Both the position numbers and the translations under genes were made by a program. Below the pieces are notes generated by a model. It did not search any database and was not told the DNA's origin. It was given only the letters and a program-made list of their open reading frames with translations. Shown here piece by piece: positions 23,018-29,470 of a DNA stretch of 31,697 bases. Positions within the stretch are counted from its first letter, which is position 1, and every line of letters begins with the position of its first letter. Origin of the DNA: a virus. The stretch is from positions 1-31,697 of IMG/VR virus record IMGVR_UViG_3300010354_000025. One strand, given 5' to 3'.

Positions 23018-23544
23018 AACTGTGCTTCTTGTTCTGGAGTGAATGAATAGATAGCTCTAAGCTGATCAGCAGTATATGTACCATCTTTGATGGCTTGTAA
23101 AGCATTCTTAAAACCATCTGCTGATATCTGTGGCTTTGGCTTTTCGACTATCATTGTCTTAGATGCTTCAGCTCCATCATCATCCGTTGCAGCTAATGTA
23201 AGCAGACTTACCAATGAGTACCTGCGATAGTAGGAAATCGCTGATCCCATCTGCTGTGGATTAGTAAGTGCAGGAAGCCTCATAAATGATTCGATTAACT
23301 CTCCTGAATCTACATCAATGATCTGAGTGACCACAGAGTCCTCTTTTATCGGCTGTAAGATCATTAATCCGTTGTCAAGTAGTATTTGTTCACAAGCATC
23401 GAGAACTGCGTTCAAATCAGCGTATTTTGAGTGATGCGATTTCGCATTCTTGTGAACCTTGCCGATTTGCTGTTTTGCATTCCACAGCTTTCTGTACATT
23501 GGTACAGGTGAGGATTGCTCCTCTGTTTTCTTAGTTGTTGCCAT
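23014..23544 (-). CDS. erf: ERF-family single-strand annealing protein
   Basis: The 176-residue product has the ERF core: KYADLNAVLDACEQILLDNG (40-59), SGELIESFMRLPAL (80-93), NPQQMGSAISYYRRYSLVSL (95-114) and ATDDDGAEA (119-127). ERF proteins anneal complementary single strands in recombination-dependent replication and genome circularisation. It pairs with the exonuclease downstream. A candidate promoter lies just upstream at 23567-23600. The C-terminal 45 residues are variable, as usual in this family. Confidence 0.9.
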   Translation of the reverse strand: MATTKKTEEQSSPVPMYRKLWNAKQQIGKVHKNAKSHHSKYADLNAVLDACEQILLDNGLMILQPIKEDSVVTQIIDVDSGELIESFMRLPALTNPQQMGSAISYYRRYSLVSLLTLAATDDDGAEASKTMIVEKPKPQISADGFKNALQAIKDGTYTADQLRAIYSFTPEQEAQL

Positions 23545-23566
23545 TTGTTTGCGTTTTTAATTTGTA

Positions 23567-23600
23567 CAAATATAAATTAATTTTGCATATAAAAGTCAAA
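23567..23600 (-). promoter_or_regulatory. Candidate Bacteroidota promoter for the ERF/exonuclease genes
   Basis: Minus-strand TATATTTG (23567-23574) matches the -7 consensus TAnnTTTG, and a TTTG (23597-23600) lies 22 bases further upstream, slightly longer than the usual 19. The region overlaps the stop of the VRR-NUC gene and lies about 23 bases before the ERF ATG, so it could restart transcription of the recombination genes. Confidence 0.5.
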
Positions 23601-24044
23601 CCATTCAATGAATTCATCAAAATTCTTTGCGATTATATAGATTCCTCCTGCGTTTTCAATAGCCTGTTGATATGCTTTCTGAGCATCGGATTGCTTGTCA
23701 TTTATCTTGACCTCTATCTTAACTGATCTCCCTTTAATGGTAGCTGAGATATCTGCTGAGCCTGGAGTGCTACCTGACTTGGTCCACGTTCCCTTACCGA
23801 TAGTTCTGGTAACTCCATCCATATTGGTATATCTCTTTGCAGCTCGATAAGTACCCATAGTGTTGATTCTCTCTGCTTGATATCCTGACATCTGAATAAA
23901 TGATACGATCATCTTTGTAAGTCCATTTGCTGTCTTATCGCTCCATGCAGTCTTAGCTAAAGCATGATCAGGAACTAATGGATGTCTTTCTTTGAGATAT
24001 TCCCACTCAAGGAGCTGTATTCGTTTCTTGTTTTCTGTTTTCAT
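23577..24044 (-). CDS. VRR-NUC-type nuclease
   Basis: The 155-residue product shows a PD-(D/E)xK site of the VRR-NUC type: GSADISATI (Asp98), VKIEVKINDKQSDAQ (Glu111, Lys113, Gln118), then ENAGGIYIIAKNFDEF. These nucleases cut branched DNA or act in replication and packaging-end processing. It starts inside the previous gene (ATGA) and lies between the primase and recombination genes, which supports a role in replication intermediates. Confidence 0.8.
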   Translation of the reverse strand: MKTENKKRIQLLEWEYLKERHPLVPDHALAKTAWSDKTANGLTKMIVSFIQMSGYQAERINTMGTYRAAKRYTNMDGVTRTIGKGTWTKSGSTPGSADISATIKGRSVKIEVKINDKQSDAQKAYQQAIENAGGIYIIAKNFDEFIEWFDFYMQN

Positions 24045-24253
24045 TCTTCTGATTTAAAGGTTTGGTTGTAATAATCTTTTGGATATTTAAAATATCCTGA
24101 TCCTTCGCAATAATCTTCATACCAATCATTTGCAAATTGTATCATCTTCTCTTTCTCCATTTCCTCTGCTTTCTTAAACAATTCTAAGATATGATCCTTC
24201 ACTATCTCTTCTTTTCGATAGGCTTCAAAAAGCCATTGTACTGCTGTTTTCAT
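24041..24253 (-). CDS. Hypothetical protein, TAVxWL family copy 2 (70 aa)
   Basis: The start at 24253 (MKTAVQWLFEAYRKEEI) matches the N-terminus of its paralogue at 21974-22204; a start at 24268 would add five residues overlapping the primase. The product has an acidic helix FKKAEEMEKEKMIQFANDWY and a tyrosine-rich C-terminus. No function is known. Confidence 0.65.
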   Translation of the reverse strand: MKTAVQWLFEAYRKEEIVKDHILELFKKAEEMEKEKMIQFANDWYEDYCEGSGYFKYPKDYYNQTFKSEE

Positions 24254-24254
24254 G

Positions 24255-26486
24255 TTATTTGTTTTCAAATTCTTTTACCCATCTATGTATAGTTATTCTT
24301 GACACCTCAAGTATTTCTGCAACGTGTGACCTATTGAAGTCTGGATCATTTCGATACATTGCTTTTACTTGTTCCTTAGGTGACATGGATGAATTCATAG
24401 ACGATATCTGTCTTAACTTATTCTTTTCCTTCATATCTACCTTTACAAGTTTACTCATATTAATGAAATAATCTGACAGTATCTCAGCATCGAGAATGCT
24501 TTGCTTTTGAATAACCAGCATATTAGTATCATCATTGATTGCTGATCTTACTACCTGCAATATCATTGAGAATCTCGGAATATAACTCTTTTGCTTTGGG
24601 AGCATAGATTTCATGTACTCATTCTCCTCATCTGAATTTTGAATGTCTGTAAGTTTATCATGAATCCTCATCCATTCCTTTGATGCTTGATTATCAAACT
24701 GAGCTACCATATTTTCAATCTCTCCCTTATCATTGAATCTCAAGAATTTGTTTTGAAACAGATTCCTAATTCCATCTATGAATGCTCTATACCATTCAAT
24801 CAAATCAGGATTCATGTGGTTATTGTTGTAGTAGTTCACTTCAAGATCAGGATAAGAGATAAGAATCCTATCAACGAATCCGTTATCTTTATTGTTTCCT
24901 GTTGTGAATTCCTCAAATACTCCAGGCTGAATTCCTCCTATCACAGGGATGAATGGCTTATCAACAAAAGCATTCTTGCTTGTTTTTCTATTCAATGAAA
25001 TGCTTGTGCCTGACCACGATGACAGCCAAAACTCAAGATCAGAACCTTGTCGATATTTGTTCATATCCTTGAACCATCCTGCTAACTCATCCTTGAATAC
25101 TCCAACAGCATTAGGATTTTGTTCATGTAGATCAATGAGAGCTTCGAGAGTGATGTCATTTACTATGAACTGCTTGTTGTCAGGCTTCTCAATCTTCTCA
25201 TTATGTTCCTTTTCTTTCTTATCAAGAGCTTCGTACTCTCTCCATTTAGCGTATTGTTTCTGATAATCTTTCTGCTCTCTGATGTTAGCTTCTCTGAGTG
25301 GAAATATCATCTGATTCACAGATGGAGTCTTACCAATGCCAGGCTTACCTACTATTGCAATCCATAGAGTACATATCTCTTGCCATCCTGGCTTAACTTC
25401 AATGCGTATAGTATTTCCAATGATTAAAGATATCACCCACAAGAATGAGCATCCCATGTAATCAATCGACAATCCTAATGTCTCAGATGATTGAATTATA
25501 TATTGCTGTATCTCATTCGGAAATATCTCAATGGGAAATTTGATTCTATCTATCTTCTCCTTTGGTATTGGCTCTGCTGCTTCAATCTTAGGCATCTTAC
25601 GAGAGCCATATCCTTCGGAGTACAGCTCTGATGCTGCCTTAGTGAAGTCTCCATTGTGATATTTGTAAGAGTATATAGCAAATGGAGTCAATAGCTTCTC
25701 ATGAGGATATGTAGTACCTGTACTGAACAGATACATACATCCTGAATCCTTGTAGATATATCCAGAATGTGGAGATGTTGCTCCATTTCTTCTTATGATA
25801 TAACTTGACGCAGTATTTCGAACTATGGTAAACTCATCGAATATTAAATCCATAGCAGAATTTCTTGAGTTGAAATCCTCCCAAGGTGATATCTCAGTAT
25901 CTTTCTGTGGCTTGTATTCGCTTTTCTTAGGCTCATCTATCAAAGGCTCTGAAACATAGTTGTATGTGCGAGATATGGACCAAATGATCTCTCTTTCAGT
26001 TTCAGTAATGTAATCAATCTGATGATAGTTTCTATTTGTTATCATCTTATCATATAGCACAACGTATCCTCCTTTACCTCTGCTCTCTATGATTGCCTCT
26101 GATTTGTCTTTAAGCTTTGCAATCTTTACTGATCCTCTTGGCTCTTTACATTTGTAGATGATGTGATATCCTGCATTCATTGTACGAGCTATCACTACCT
26201 TATCCCTAAATCCTTCGATATTATCCTCAAGGAATGACAGGTACTCATCCCACCATGCTTTCTGCTCTGCAAGTCCAACAATTACTTTGAGATCAACATC
26301 AATACATTCAATATCGTTGATGCCTGTTACCATTCCCCAGATAGGAGCATTGATAGCTTCAATCTCATCAGGAGTATATGGTTTTGTTTGTCTATCCTTC
26401 CATTTGCCAATAGGAATCTTATTCTCATTGACAGGAATGATGCTTAATCCTTCAGACGCTAATTTTCTTAGATATGCTTTAGTCAT
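24255..26486 (-). CDS. Prim-pol / DUF3987 primase-helicase
   Basis: The 743-residue product joins two replication domains. The N-terminal prim-pol part has ECIDVDLK (60-67) with the catalytic DxD, AGYHIIYK (105-112) with the conserved histidine, and ESRGKGGYVVLY (134-145). The C-terminal part is a DUF3987 ATPase: IAIVGKPGIGKTPSV with Walker A at 380-387, GVFKDELAGWF with the Walker B-like acidic pair, and GNNKDNGFVDRIL with a sensor arginine. A helix-turn-helix (SHVAEILEVSRITIHRWVKE) ends the protein. It should make primers and unwind DNA at the origin, which lies directly upstream. No phage DNA polymerase is encoded, so host polymerase would extend. Confidence 0.88.
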   Translation of the reverse strand: MTKAYLRKLASEGLSIIPVNENKIPIGKWKDRQTKPYTPDEIEAINAPIWGMVTGINDIECIDVDLKVIVGLAEQKAWWDEYLSFLEDNIEGFRDKVVIARTMNAGYHIIYKCKEPRGSVKIAKLKDKSEAIIESRGKGGYVVLYDKMITNRNYHQIDYITETEREIIWSISRTYNYVSEPLIDEPKKSEYKPQKDTEISPWEDFNSRNSAMDLIFDEFTIVRNTASSYIIRRNGATSPHSGYIYKDSGCMYLFSTGTTYPHEKLLTPFAIYSYKYHNGDFTKAASELYSEGYGSRKMPKIEAAEPIPKEKIDRIKFPIEIFPNEIQQYIIQSSETLGLSIDYMGCSFLWVISLIIGNTIRIEVKPGWQEICTLWIAIVGKPGIGKTPSVNQMIFPLREANIREQKDYQKQYAKWREYEALDKKEKEHNEKIEKPDNKQFIVNDITLEALIDLHEQNPNAVGVFKDELAGWFKDMNKYRQGSDLEFWLSSWSGTSISLNRKTSKNAFVDKPFIPVIGGIQPGVFEEFTTGNNKDNGFVDRILISYPDLEVNYYNNNHMNPDLIEWYRAFIDGIRNLFQNKFLRFNDKGEIENMVAQFDNQASKEWMRIHDKLTDIQNSDEENEYMKSMLPKQKSYIPRFSMILQVVRSAINDDTNMLVIQKQSILDAEILSDYFINMSKLVKVDMKEKNKLRQISSMNSSMSPKEQVKAMYRNDPDFNRSHVAEILEVSRITIHRWVKEFENK

Positions 26487-26489
26487 GAT

Positions 26490-26547
26490 AAAAAGAATGC
26501 CCTCCCAAATCCGTACGAGCTGCGACCTCGTCTTTCATTGAAAGGGC
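26490..26547 (-). promoter_or_regulatory. Structured leader / terminator-like element before the primase gene
   Basis: On the minus strand GCCCTTTC pairs with GGGAGGGC (eight pairs, two G-U), enclosing an inner ACGAG/CTCGT hairpin; the outer stem is followed by ATTCTTTTTATC and then the primase ATG four bases on. This could be a terminator or attenuator, or a folded leader that limits primase translation. A role as single-strand origin is also possible. Confidence 0.55.
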
Positions 26548-26640
26548 AATAATGTTTTTGATATGAATTGTCGCAGTATTCATGTTTGCAATATTACTAA
26601 AAAAAATTAATGTACCAGTTTTATTTTCTATTTAACATAA

Positions 26641-26901
26641 TACTATATATATATAGATAGATAGATAGATAGATATTATATTATTAAATATTCAAATGTT
26701 ACACTTTTTCCCTTATCAACTGTAACATTGTTACACTAAATGTTACACTAAATGTTACACTAAAATCCTTGTGTTTATCAGCGTTTCAGAGCAAATGTTA
26801 CAATGTTACACTAATTTTTTTTTTTATTTTTTTTTTGGAGTTGAATTTTTTAATTTATTAGAATGTTACTGTAACACTGTAACAATGTTACACCTGTTAC
26901 A
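26641..26901. other. Candidate replication origin with TGTTACA iterons
   Basis: The non-coding region carries twelve copies of TGTTACA or its reverse TGTAACA (one with a changed last base) between 26697 and 26901. Three form exact 12-bp tandem repeats (TGTTACACTAAA at 26729, 26741, 26753). Two perfect palindromes, TGTAACA-N-TGTTACA, lie at 26721-26735 and 26878-26892, and a third, TGTTAC-T-GTAACA, at 26864-26876. Between them lie long T runs (26815-26836) and an (AT)n/(GATA)5 tract at 26644-26675, likely easy to melt. Such clustered iterons with AT-rich DNA beside primase and DnaA-like genes fit an initiator-driven origin. No consensus DnaA box was seen. Confidence 0.75.
26656..26675. repeat. 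GATA tetranucleotide microsatellite, five copies
   Basis: Five exact GATA units follow an alternating TA tract. Together they make an easily melted segment at the left side of the iteron region, and the copy number may vary. Confidence 0.9.
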
Positions 26902-27166
26902 AATAGAATTCCACCCAGTTTTGAATCTGATTAACGAATGAATAAGGCTGCTTAATGCATAGCTTATGACCTATTCTCTGGATCGGACATTCAAATTCAG
27001 CTCGAAGCTCTCTGATATCCTTCTCAATGATTGATCTGCTCCATTCATATTGCATGATATAATTTATCTTTTCCTGTATCTGATGGATGTTGTAATCCTT
27101 CTTTTGCAACATATATACAATGATGCTCATTCGTCTGATTTTATCTTTCATTTCGTACTTAGGCAT
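26897..27166 (-). CDS. Winged-helix-like DNA-binding protein (89 aa)
   Basis: The ATG at 27166 (MPKYEMKDKIRRMS) is one base after the methyltransferase stop; a TTG five codons earlier is a weaker choice. The product resembles the N-terminal helix-turn-helix of DeoR/WYL regulators: IVYMLQKKDYNIHQIQEKIN, YEWSRSIIEKDIRELRAEFE, CPIQ, then LCIKQPYSF. Its gene ends inside the last iteron, so it is a good candidate to bind the TGTTACA motifs, either as initiator or as repressor. This is an inference from position. Confidence 0.6.
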   Translation of the reverse strand: MPKYEMKDKIRRMSIIVYMLQKKDYNIHQIQEKINYIMQYEWSRSIIEKDIRELRAEFECPIQRIGHKLCIKQPYSFVNQIQNWVEFYL

Positions 27167-27167
27167 T

Positions 27168-27836
27168 TTATAAGTAATCAAAAATTGATATTTGTTTTTC
27201 GTCTTGTTTTTTAATTATTCCTAATGCGGTTTCAAGTATTGTTTTACCTATTTCATAATCTACGAGGTTACGAGCAATTTTAGCAAGTGGTTGAGAACCT
27301 TTATACTTTCTAAAATCATAATCGTGAAATTCAGAAAGCCTATTAACCTCATCATTTCCTTGACATACTCCAGCTTTTCTTGTTTCAATATTAGTATTAA
27401 TTATAAAATTAGTCCAATATAAATGCCTATCTATTTCAATACCATTTATTAATGGCTCATAGTATGGTATTACATTCTCAACCACATATTTTCCGTCAAA
27501 ATGATGCTTTAAAAAAATAATTTCTTCATATAAAGATAAATCAGGAAAAATAGGACTTTTCCCATTTCTACCGTGTCCCCAAAATCTTGCACGGCTATGG
27601 CTTGGACAAGGTGGGCTACTCCATATAAAATCGAAATCTTTATAATGATCAAGTAAGAATTGGTGAGCATCCGTAACTATTACGTTATCATTTGGAAATC
27701 TTTCCTGGTATAATCTTGCAAGTTCTTCATCCAATTCCACGGCAGTTACTTCTATTTGTATACCTGCTTCTTCAGCAACCTCATCCCATTTGTATCGATT
27801 GCCTCCTAAACAAGAATATAAATTTAATATCTTCAT
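27168..27836 (-). CDS. Compact DNA cytosine-5 methyltransferase
   Basis: The 222-residue product has motif I-like LNLYSCLGGNRYKW (4-17), an acidic VELDEELA for SAM, the catalytic SPPCPSHSRARFW (cysteine in the PC motif), YVVENVIPYYEP with the ENV motif, and a C-terminal motif X-like QPLAKIARNLVDY. The usual QxRxR motif is replaced by DRHLYWTN, and there is no room for a large target recognition domain, so it is shorter than the normal 300-400 residues. It may protect phage DNA from host restriction or methylate a short site. It lies next to the DnaA-like gene and could also mark the origin. Confidence 0.78.
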   Translation of the reverse strand: MKILNLYSCLGGNRYKWDEVAEEAGIQIEVTAVELDEELARLYQERFPNDNVIVTDAHQFLLDHYKDFDFIWSSPPCPSHSRARFWGHGRNGKSPIFPDLSLYEEIIFLKHHFDGKYVVENVIPYYEPLINGIEIDRHLYWTNFIINTNIETRKAGVCQGNDEVNRLSEFHDYDFRKYKGSQPLAKIARNLVDYEIGKTILETALGIIKKQDEKQISIFDYL

Positions 27837-27844
27837 ATCTTCGA

Positions 27845-28267
27845 TTACAGCAACTTTTTGAACTCCTCCTTAGTGATTATACCACTTATGCCACGAAATA
27901 CGTTCACATCAAGCGAAACAAAGCGAATTGATATATCTACTAAGCTGCCATGAATCGAATTTGTTCGAACGTGGATATTTTGATCAGCAAGATCATTCAC
28001 ATCTACGTTATAAATCTCACGATATAAGTCATCAATAGCTTTAAGATATTCAGCATCTTTTACCTCCATCCATTTCTTATGTTCTCTGATTCCATGAAGT
28101 ACTGTTGCGTGATCTCTTTCAACAATATCTCCTACTTGACTGAGCGATGGAATCTCCTCGTACAATTCAGCCATGATGAAATGTCGCTTATACAATATTT
28201 CTCTCTTTCTTGATCTGCTTGTGAGATCATACTTTTCTACTAACTCGATTAACTTTTGCTTTTTCAC
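27845..28267 (-). CDS. DnaA domain IV-like protein (140 aa)
   Basis: The start codon is GTG at 28267, overlapping the TGA of the upstream gene. Residues 16-60 (SRSRKREILYKRHFIMAELY ... LSQVGDIVERDHATVLHGI) carry the helix-turn-helix signature of the DnaA C-terminal DNA-binding domain, where the RDHATVLH segment makes base contacts. The AAA+ domain of DnaA is absent. The C-terminal half is a separate domain of unknown function. It could steer host DnaA, bind phage origin DNA, or block host initiation. It is a common type in Bacteroidota phages. Confidence 0.72.
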   Translation of the reverse strand: MKKQKLIELVEKYDLTSRSRKREILYKRHFIMAELYEEIPSLSQVGDIVERDHATVLHGIREHKKWMEVKDAEYLKAIDDLYREIYNVDVNDLADQNIHVRTNSIHGSLVDISIRFVSLDVNVFRGISGIITKEEFKKLL

Positions 28268-28410
28268 AACTTCTCTACTTTTTTAATTAACTGCTCCCAT
28301 ACATCAGCGCATCGTATCGCATGGCTTCTGTCATATGCCTTGACTATCTTATAGCCAAGTTGCCACCCTGAGTGACCTTTGAACTTATAGGTGATCTTCC
28401 ACATCTGCAT
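28264..28410 (-). CDS. Small basic protein (48 aa)
   Basis: This short gene starts at the ATG at 28410 (MQMWKITYKFKGHSGWQL) and ends at a TGA that overlaps the next gene's GTG. It overlaps the preceding 56-residue membrane gene by 26 nt. The product is basic with a beta-like start (WKITYKFKG), a central SHAIRCADVWEQLIKKVEKL helix, and no recognised domain. The close overlaps on both sides support it as expressed. Confidence 0.6.
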   Translation of the reverse strand: MQMWKITYKFKGHSGWQLGYKIVKAYDRSHAIRCADVWEQLIKKVEKL

Positions 28411-28555
28411 AACGAATATAAATTGCTACTGCTGCGATCACAGCAAGGTTGATACTTACTCCTATCCATCCTGATACATTCCAAAGAAAATACCAGTAAG
28501 CGATTCCTATGCACAAGAATATAGCTATAACTGAAATGATAAATAATACTCTCAT
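28385..28555 (-). CDS. Small membrane protein (56 aa)
   Basis: The gene starts at the ATG at 28555, which overlaps the TGA of the preceding gene (ATGA). The product is a small membrane protein: MRVLFIISVIAIFLCIGIAY forms one helix and WIGVSINLAVIAAVAIYI a second, with a charged end DVEDHL. It could be a lysis inhibitor, an anti-exclusion protein or another early membrane factor, but nothing indicates which. Confidence 0.62.
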   Translation of the reverse strand: MRVLFIISVIAIFLCIGIAYWYFLWNVSGWIGVSINLAVIAAVAIYIRYADVEDHL

Positions 28556-28683
28556 GACATCATCTCTTTAGACCTGCAAATCTGTAAGTACAATTCAACA
28601 TTAAACGATCCATTGCCATTCTTTCTCCACCAGTTCATCATGTGGCGAATCGGCAAATGAAATGGAGTGTAGTTATTCTCCAT
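28552..28683 (-). CDS. Small protein of unknown function (43 aa)
   Basis: A start at the ATG at 28683 (MENNYTPFHLPIRHMMNW) overlaps the end of the preceding gene by 11 nt; a longer frame to 28800 would lie mostly inside that gene. The product has a WWRKNGNGSF segment and a cysteine near the end. Family not known. Confidence 0.5.
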   Translation of the reverse strand: MENNYTPFHLPIRHMMNWWRKNGNGSFNVELYLQICRSKEMMS

Positions 28684-28846
28684 CTGTTTCTTCTCTTGTT
28701 TCTTCTTTTTCATAACCTGTTCCTTTACATTTTTCACATTTAACTTCAGTATAGCATCCACCACAGCACATCGATGCAGGTAGATCACAATGTGGACCAA
28801 TCATAACCGATCCTCCACCCTCGCACCATTCACACAGTCCAGGCAT
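28673..28846 (-). CDS. DnaJ-like zinc-finger protein (57 aa)
   Basis: From the ATG at 28846 (MPGLCEWCEGGGSVMIG) the product holds paired cysteines typical of DnaJ-type zinc fingers: CEWCEGGG, CCGGC, and CEKCKGTG, followed by an acidic tail. Such small zinc-finger proteins are common in phage early regions. The ATG at 28804 is in an ATGA overlap with the preceding gene, and would lose the first CxxC pair, so the upstream start is preferred. Confidence 0.65.
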   Translation of the reverse strand: MPGLCEWCEGGGSVMIGPHCDLPASMCCGGCYTEVKCEKCKGTGYEKEETREETDGE

Positions 28847-29040
28847 ATTCTTGAGATTTCTTGAGTTACTACTGCATAGCTCTTCATGAGCTGAGATATT
28901 TTGTCCTTGCAGACGTAGATACAATCATCAACATCATTCAATGCTGATAATCTTACAAGCTCATCATTCTCATTTGATAGCTTTTTCCATAGATTATCTC
29001 TAAGATATTCCATGCTTTTGAGTGTTTGCAACTGTTTCAT
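28801..29040 (-). CDS. Hypothetical helical protein (79 aa)
   Basis: The product starts MKQLQTLKSMEYLRDNLW and is largely helical with heptad-like leucines and two cysteines towards the C-terminus (ISRICLDCVNGARV). It starts at an ATG that overlaps the TGA of the tiny membrane peptide upstream (ATGA). No family is recognised; position in the early operon is its only context. Confidence 0.6.
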   Translation of the reverse strand: MKQLQTLKSMEYLRDNLWKKLSNENDELVRLSALNDVDDCIYVCKDKISQLMKSYAVVTQEISRICLDCVNGARVEDRL

Positions 29041-29111
29041 ATTGATTCTACTATTCCAATTAATACACTAAGTAAATAAACTGCTAAAGCGAATTTTAAG
29101 AATTTTTTCAT
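29037..29111 (-). CDS. Small membrane peptide (24 aa)
   Basis: The frame MKKFLKFALAVYLLSVLIGI plus four residues encodes one hydrophobic helix with a basic N-terminus, and its TGA overlaps the next ATG (ATGA). An A-rich leader stands before it. Short membrane peptides of this type occur in early phage operons. Its size makes proof impossible from sequence alone. Confidence 0.45.
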   Translation of the reverse strand: MKKFLKFALAVYLLSVLIGIVESI

Positions 29112-29135
29112 GTCGTTTGTTTTTCGTTTTGGTTT

Positions 29136-29300
29136 TTAATATGCTCTAAAATTTTTGACTTTTACGACATCGTTTTGCATACATTCTGCAAGATATTTCT
29201 TTGCCATTTTAATGGCATCTTGTTTTGATGTACACAATGTTATCTGTTCATCAATAACATTTCCTTTCTTGTCTAAAAATTGAAACTTGTACGGGTTCAT
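29136..29300 (-). CDS. First early gene, small protein (54 aa)
   Basis: The ATG at 29300 is the first start after the early promoter, about 35 nt below the expected transcription start, with an A-rich leader and no Shine-Dalgarno site. The product starts MNPYKFQFLDKKGNVIDE and contains the helix SKQDAIKMAKKYLAECMQ. It has the look of a small two-layer alpha/beta protein, perhaps a host-takeover factor since it is the first gene made. No family is recognised. Confidence 0.65.
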   Translation of the reverse strand: MNPYKFQFLDKKGNVIDEQITLCTSKQDAIKMAKKYLAECMQNDVVKVKNFRAY

Positions 29301-29339
29301 AATGTTGGTTTTTTTTTGTTTTGTGCCTTATTGACCTTA

Positions 29340-29370
29340 CAAAGATAGATGTAATTTACATATATGCAAA
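29340..29370 (-). promoter_or_regulatory. Early promoter of Bacteroidota type
   Basis: On the minus strand TTTG (29370-29367) is followed after exactly 19 bases by TATCTTTG (29347-29340), a full match to the -33/-7 consensus TTTG-N19-TAnnTTTG of Bacteroidota primary sigma promoters. Transcription should begin near 29333 and run into the early and replication genes. Confidence 0.85.
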
Positions 29371-29371
29371 T
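29354..29371. promoter_or_regulatory. Palindromic operator candidate inside the early promoter
   Basis: ATTTACATATATGCAAAT is an 18-bp palindrome with one mismatched pair. It lies between the -33 and -7 boxes, so a dimeric protein bound there would block the promoter. Which phage or host protein would bind is unknown. Confidence 0.5.
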
Positions 29372-29393
29372 TTATTTCAACATTTTTTTAATA

Positions 29394-29425
29394 AAATAAA
29401 AAAGCCCCCCAATTTCTGAGGAGCT
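29394..29425 (-). terminator. Intrinsic terminator at the end of the late operon
   Basis: On the minus strand AGCTCCTC pairs with GGGGGGCT (eight pairs with G-U pairs) over a seven-base loop and is followed by TTTTTTATTTT. It lies about 45 bases after the stop of the cell-wall hydrolase gene, just before the early promoter, and should separate the late operon from the early operon. Confidence 0.82.
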
Positions 29426-29470
29426 AAAACGCTATGAAAAAAGCAACAAACGCTGCAAATATAATACTAT

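Noticed and set aside
24687-25263. Two plus-strand frames of about 100 codons in the primase gene
   Set aside because: Both lie opposite the well-supported DUF3987 domain and overlap each other; no function or signal visible.
26711-26785. TTATCAACT and TTATCAGCG as possible DnaA boxes
   Set aside because: They differ from TTATCCACA at two or more positions; not enough to call them DnaA boxes.
26697-26901. Regular repeats that could suggest a CRISPR array
   Set aside because: The repeat unit is only 7-12 bp, spacing is irregular, both orientations occur and there are no cas genes; iterons explain it better.
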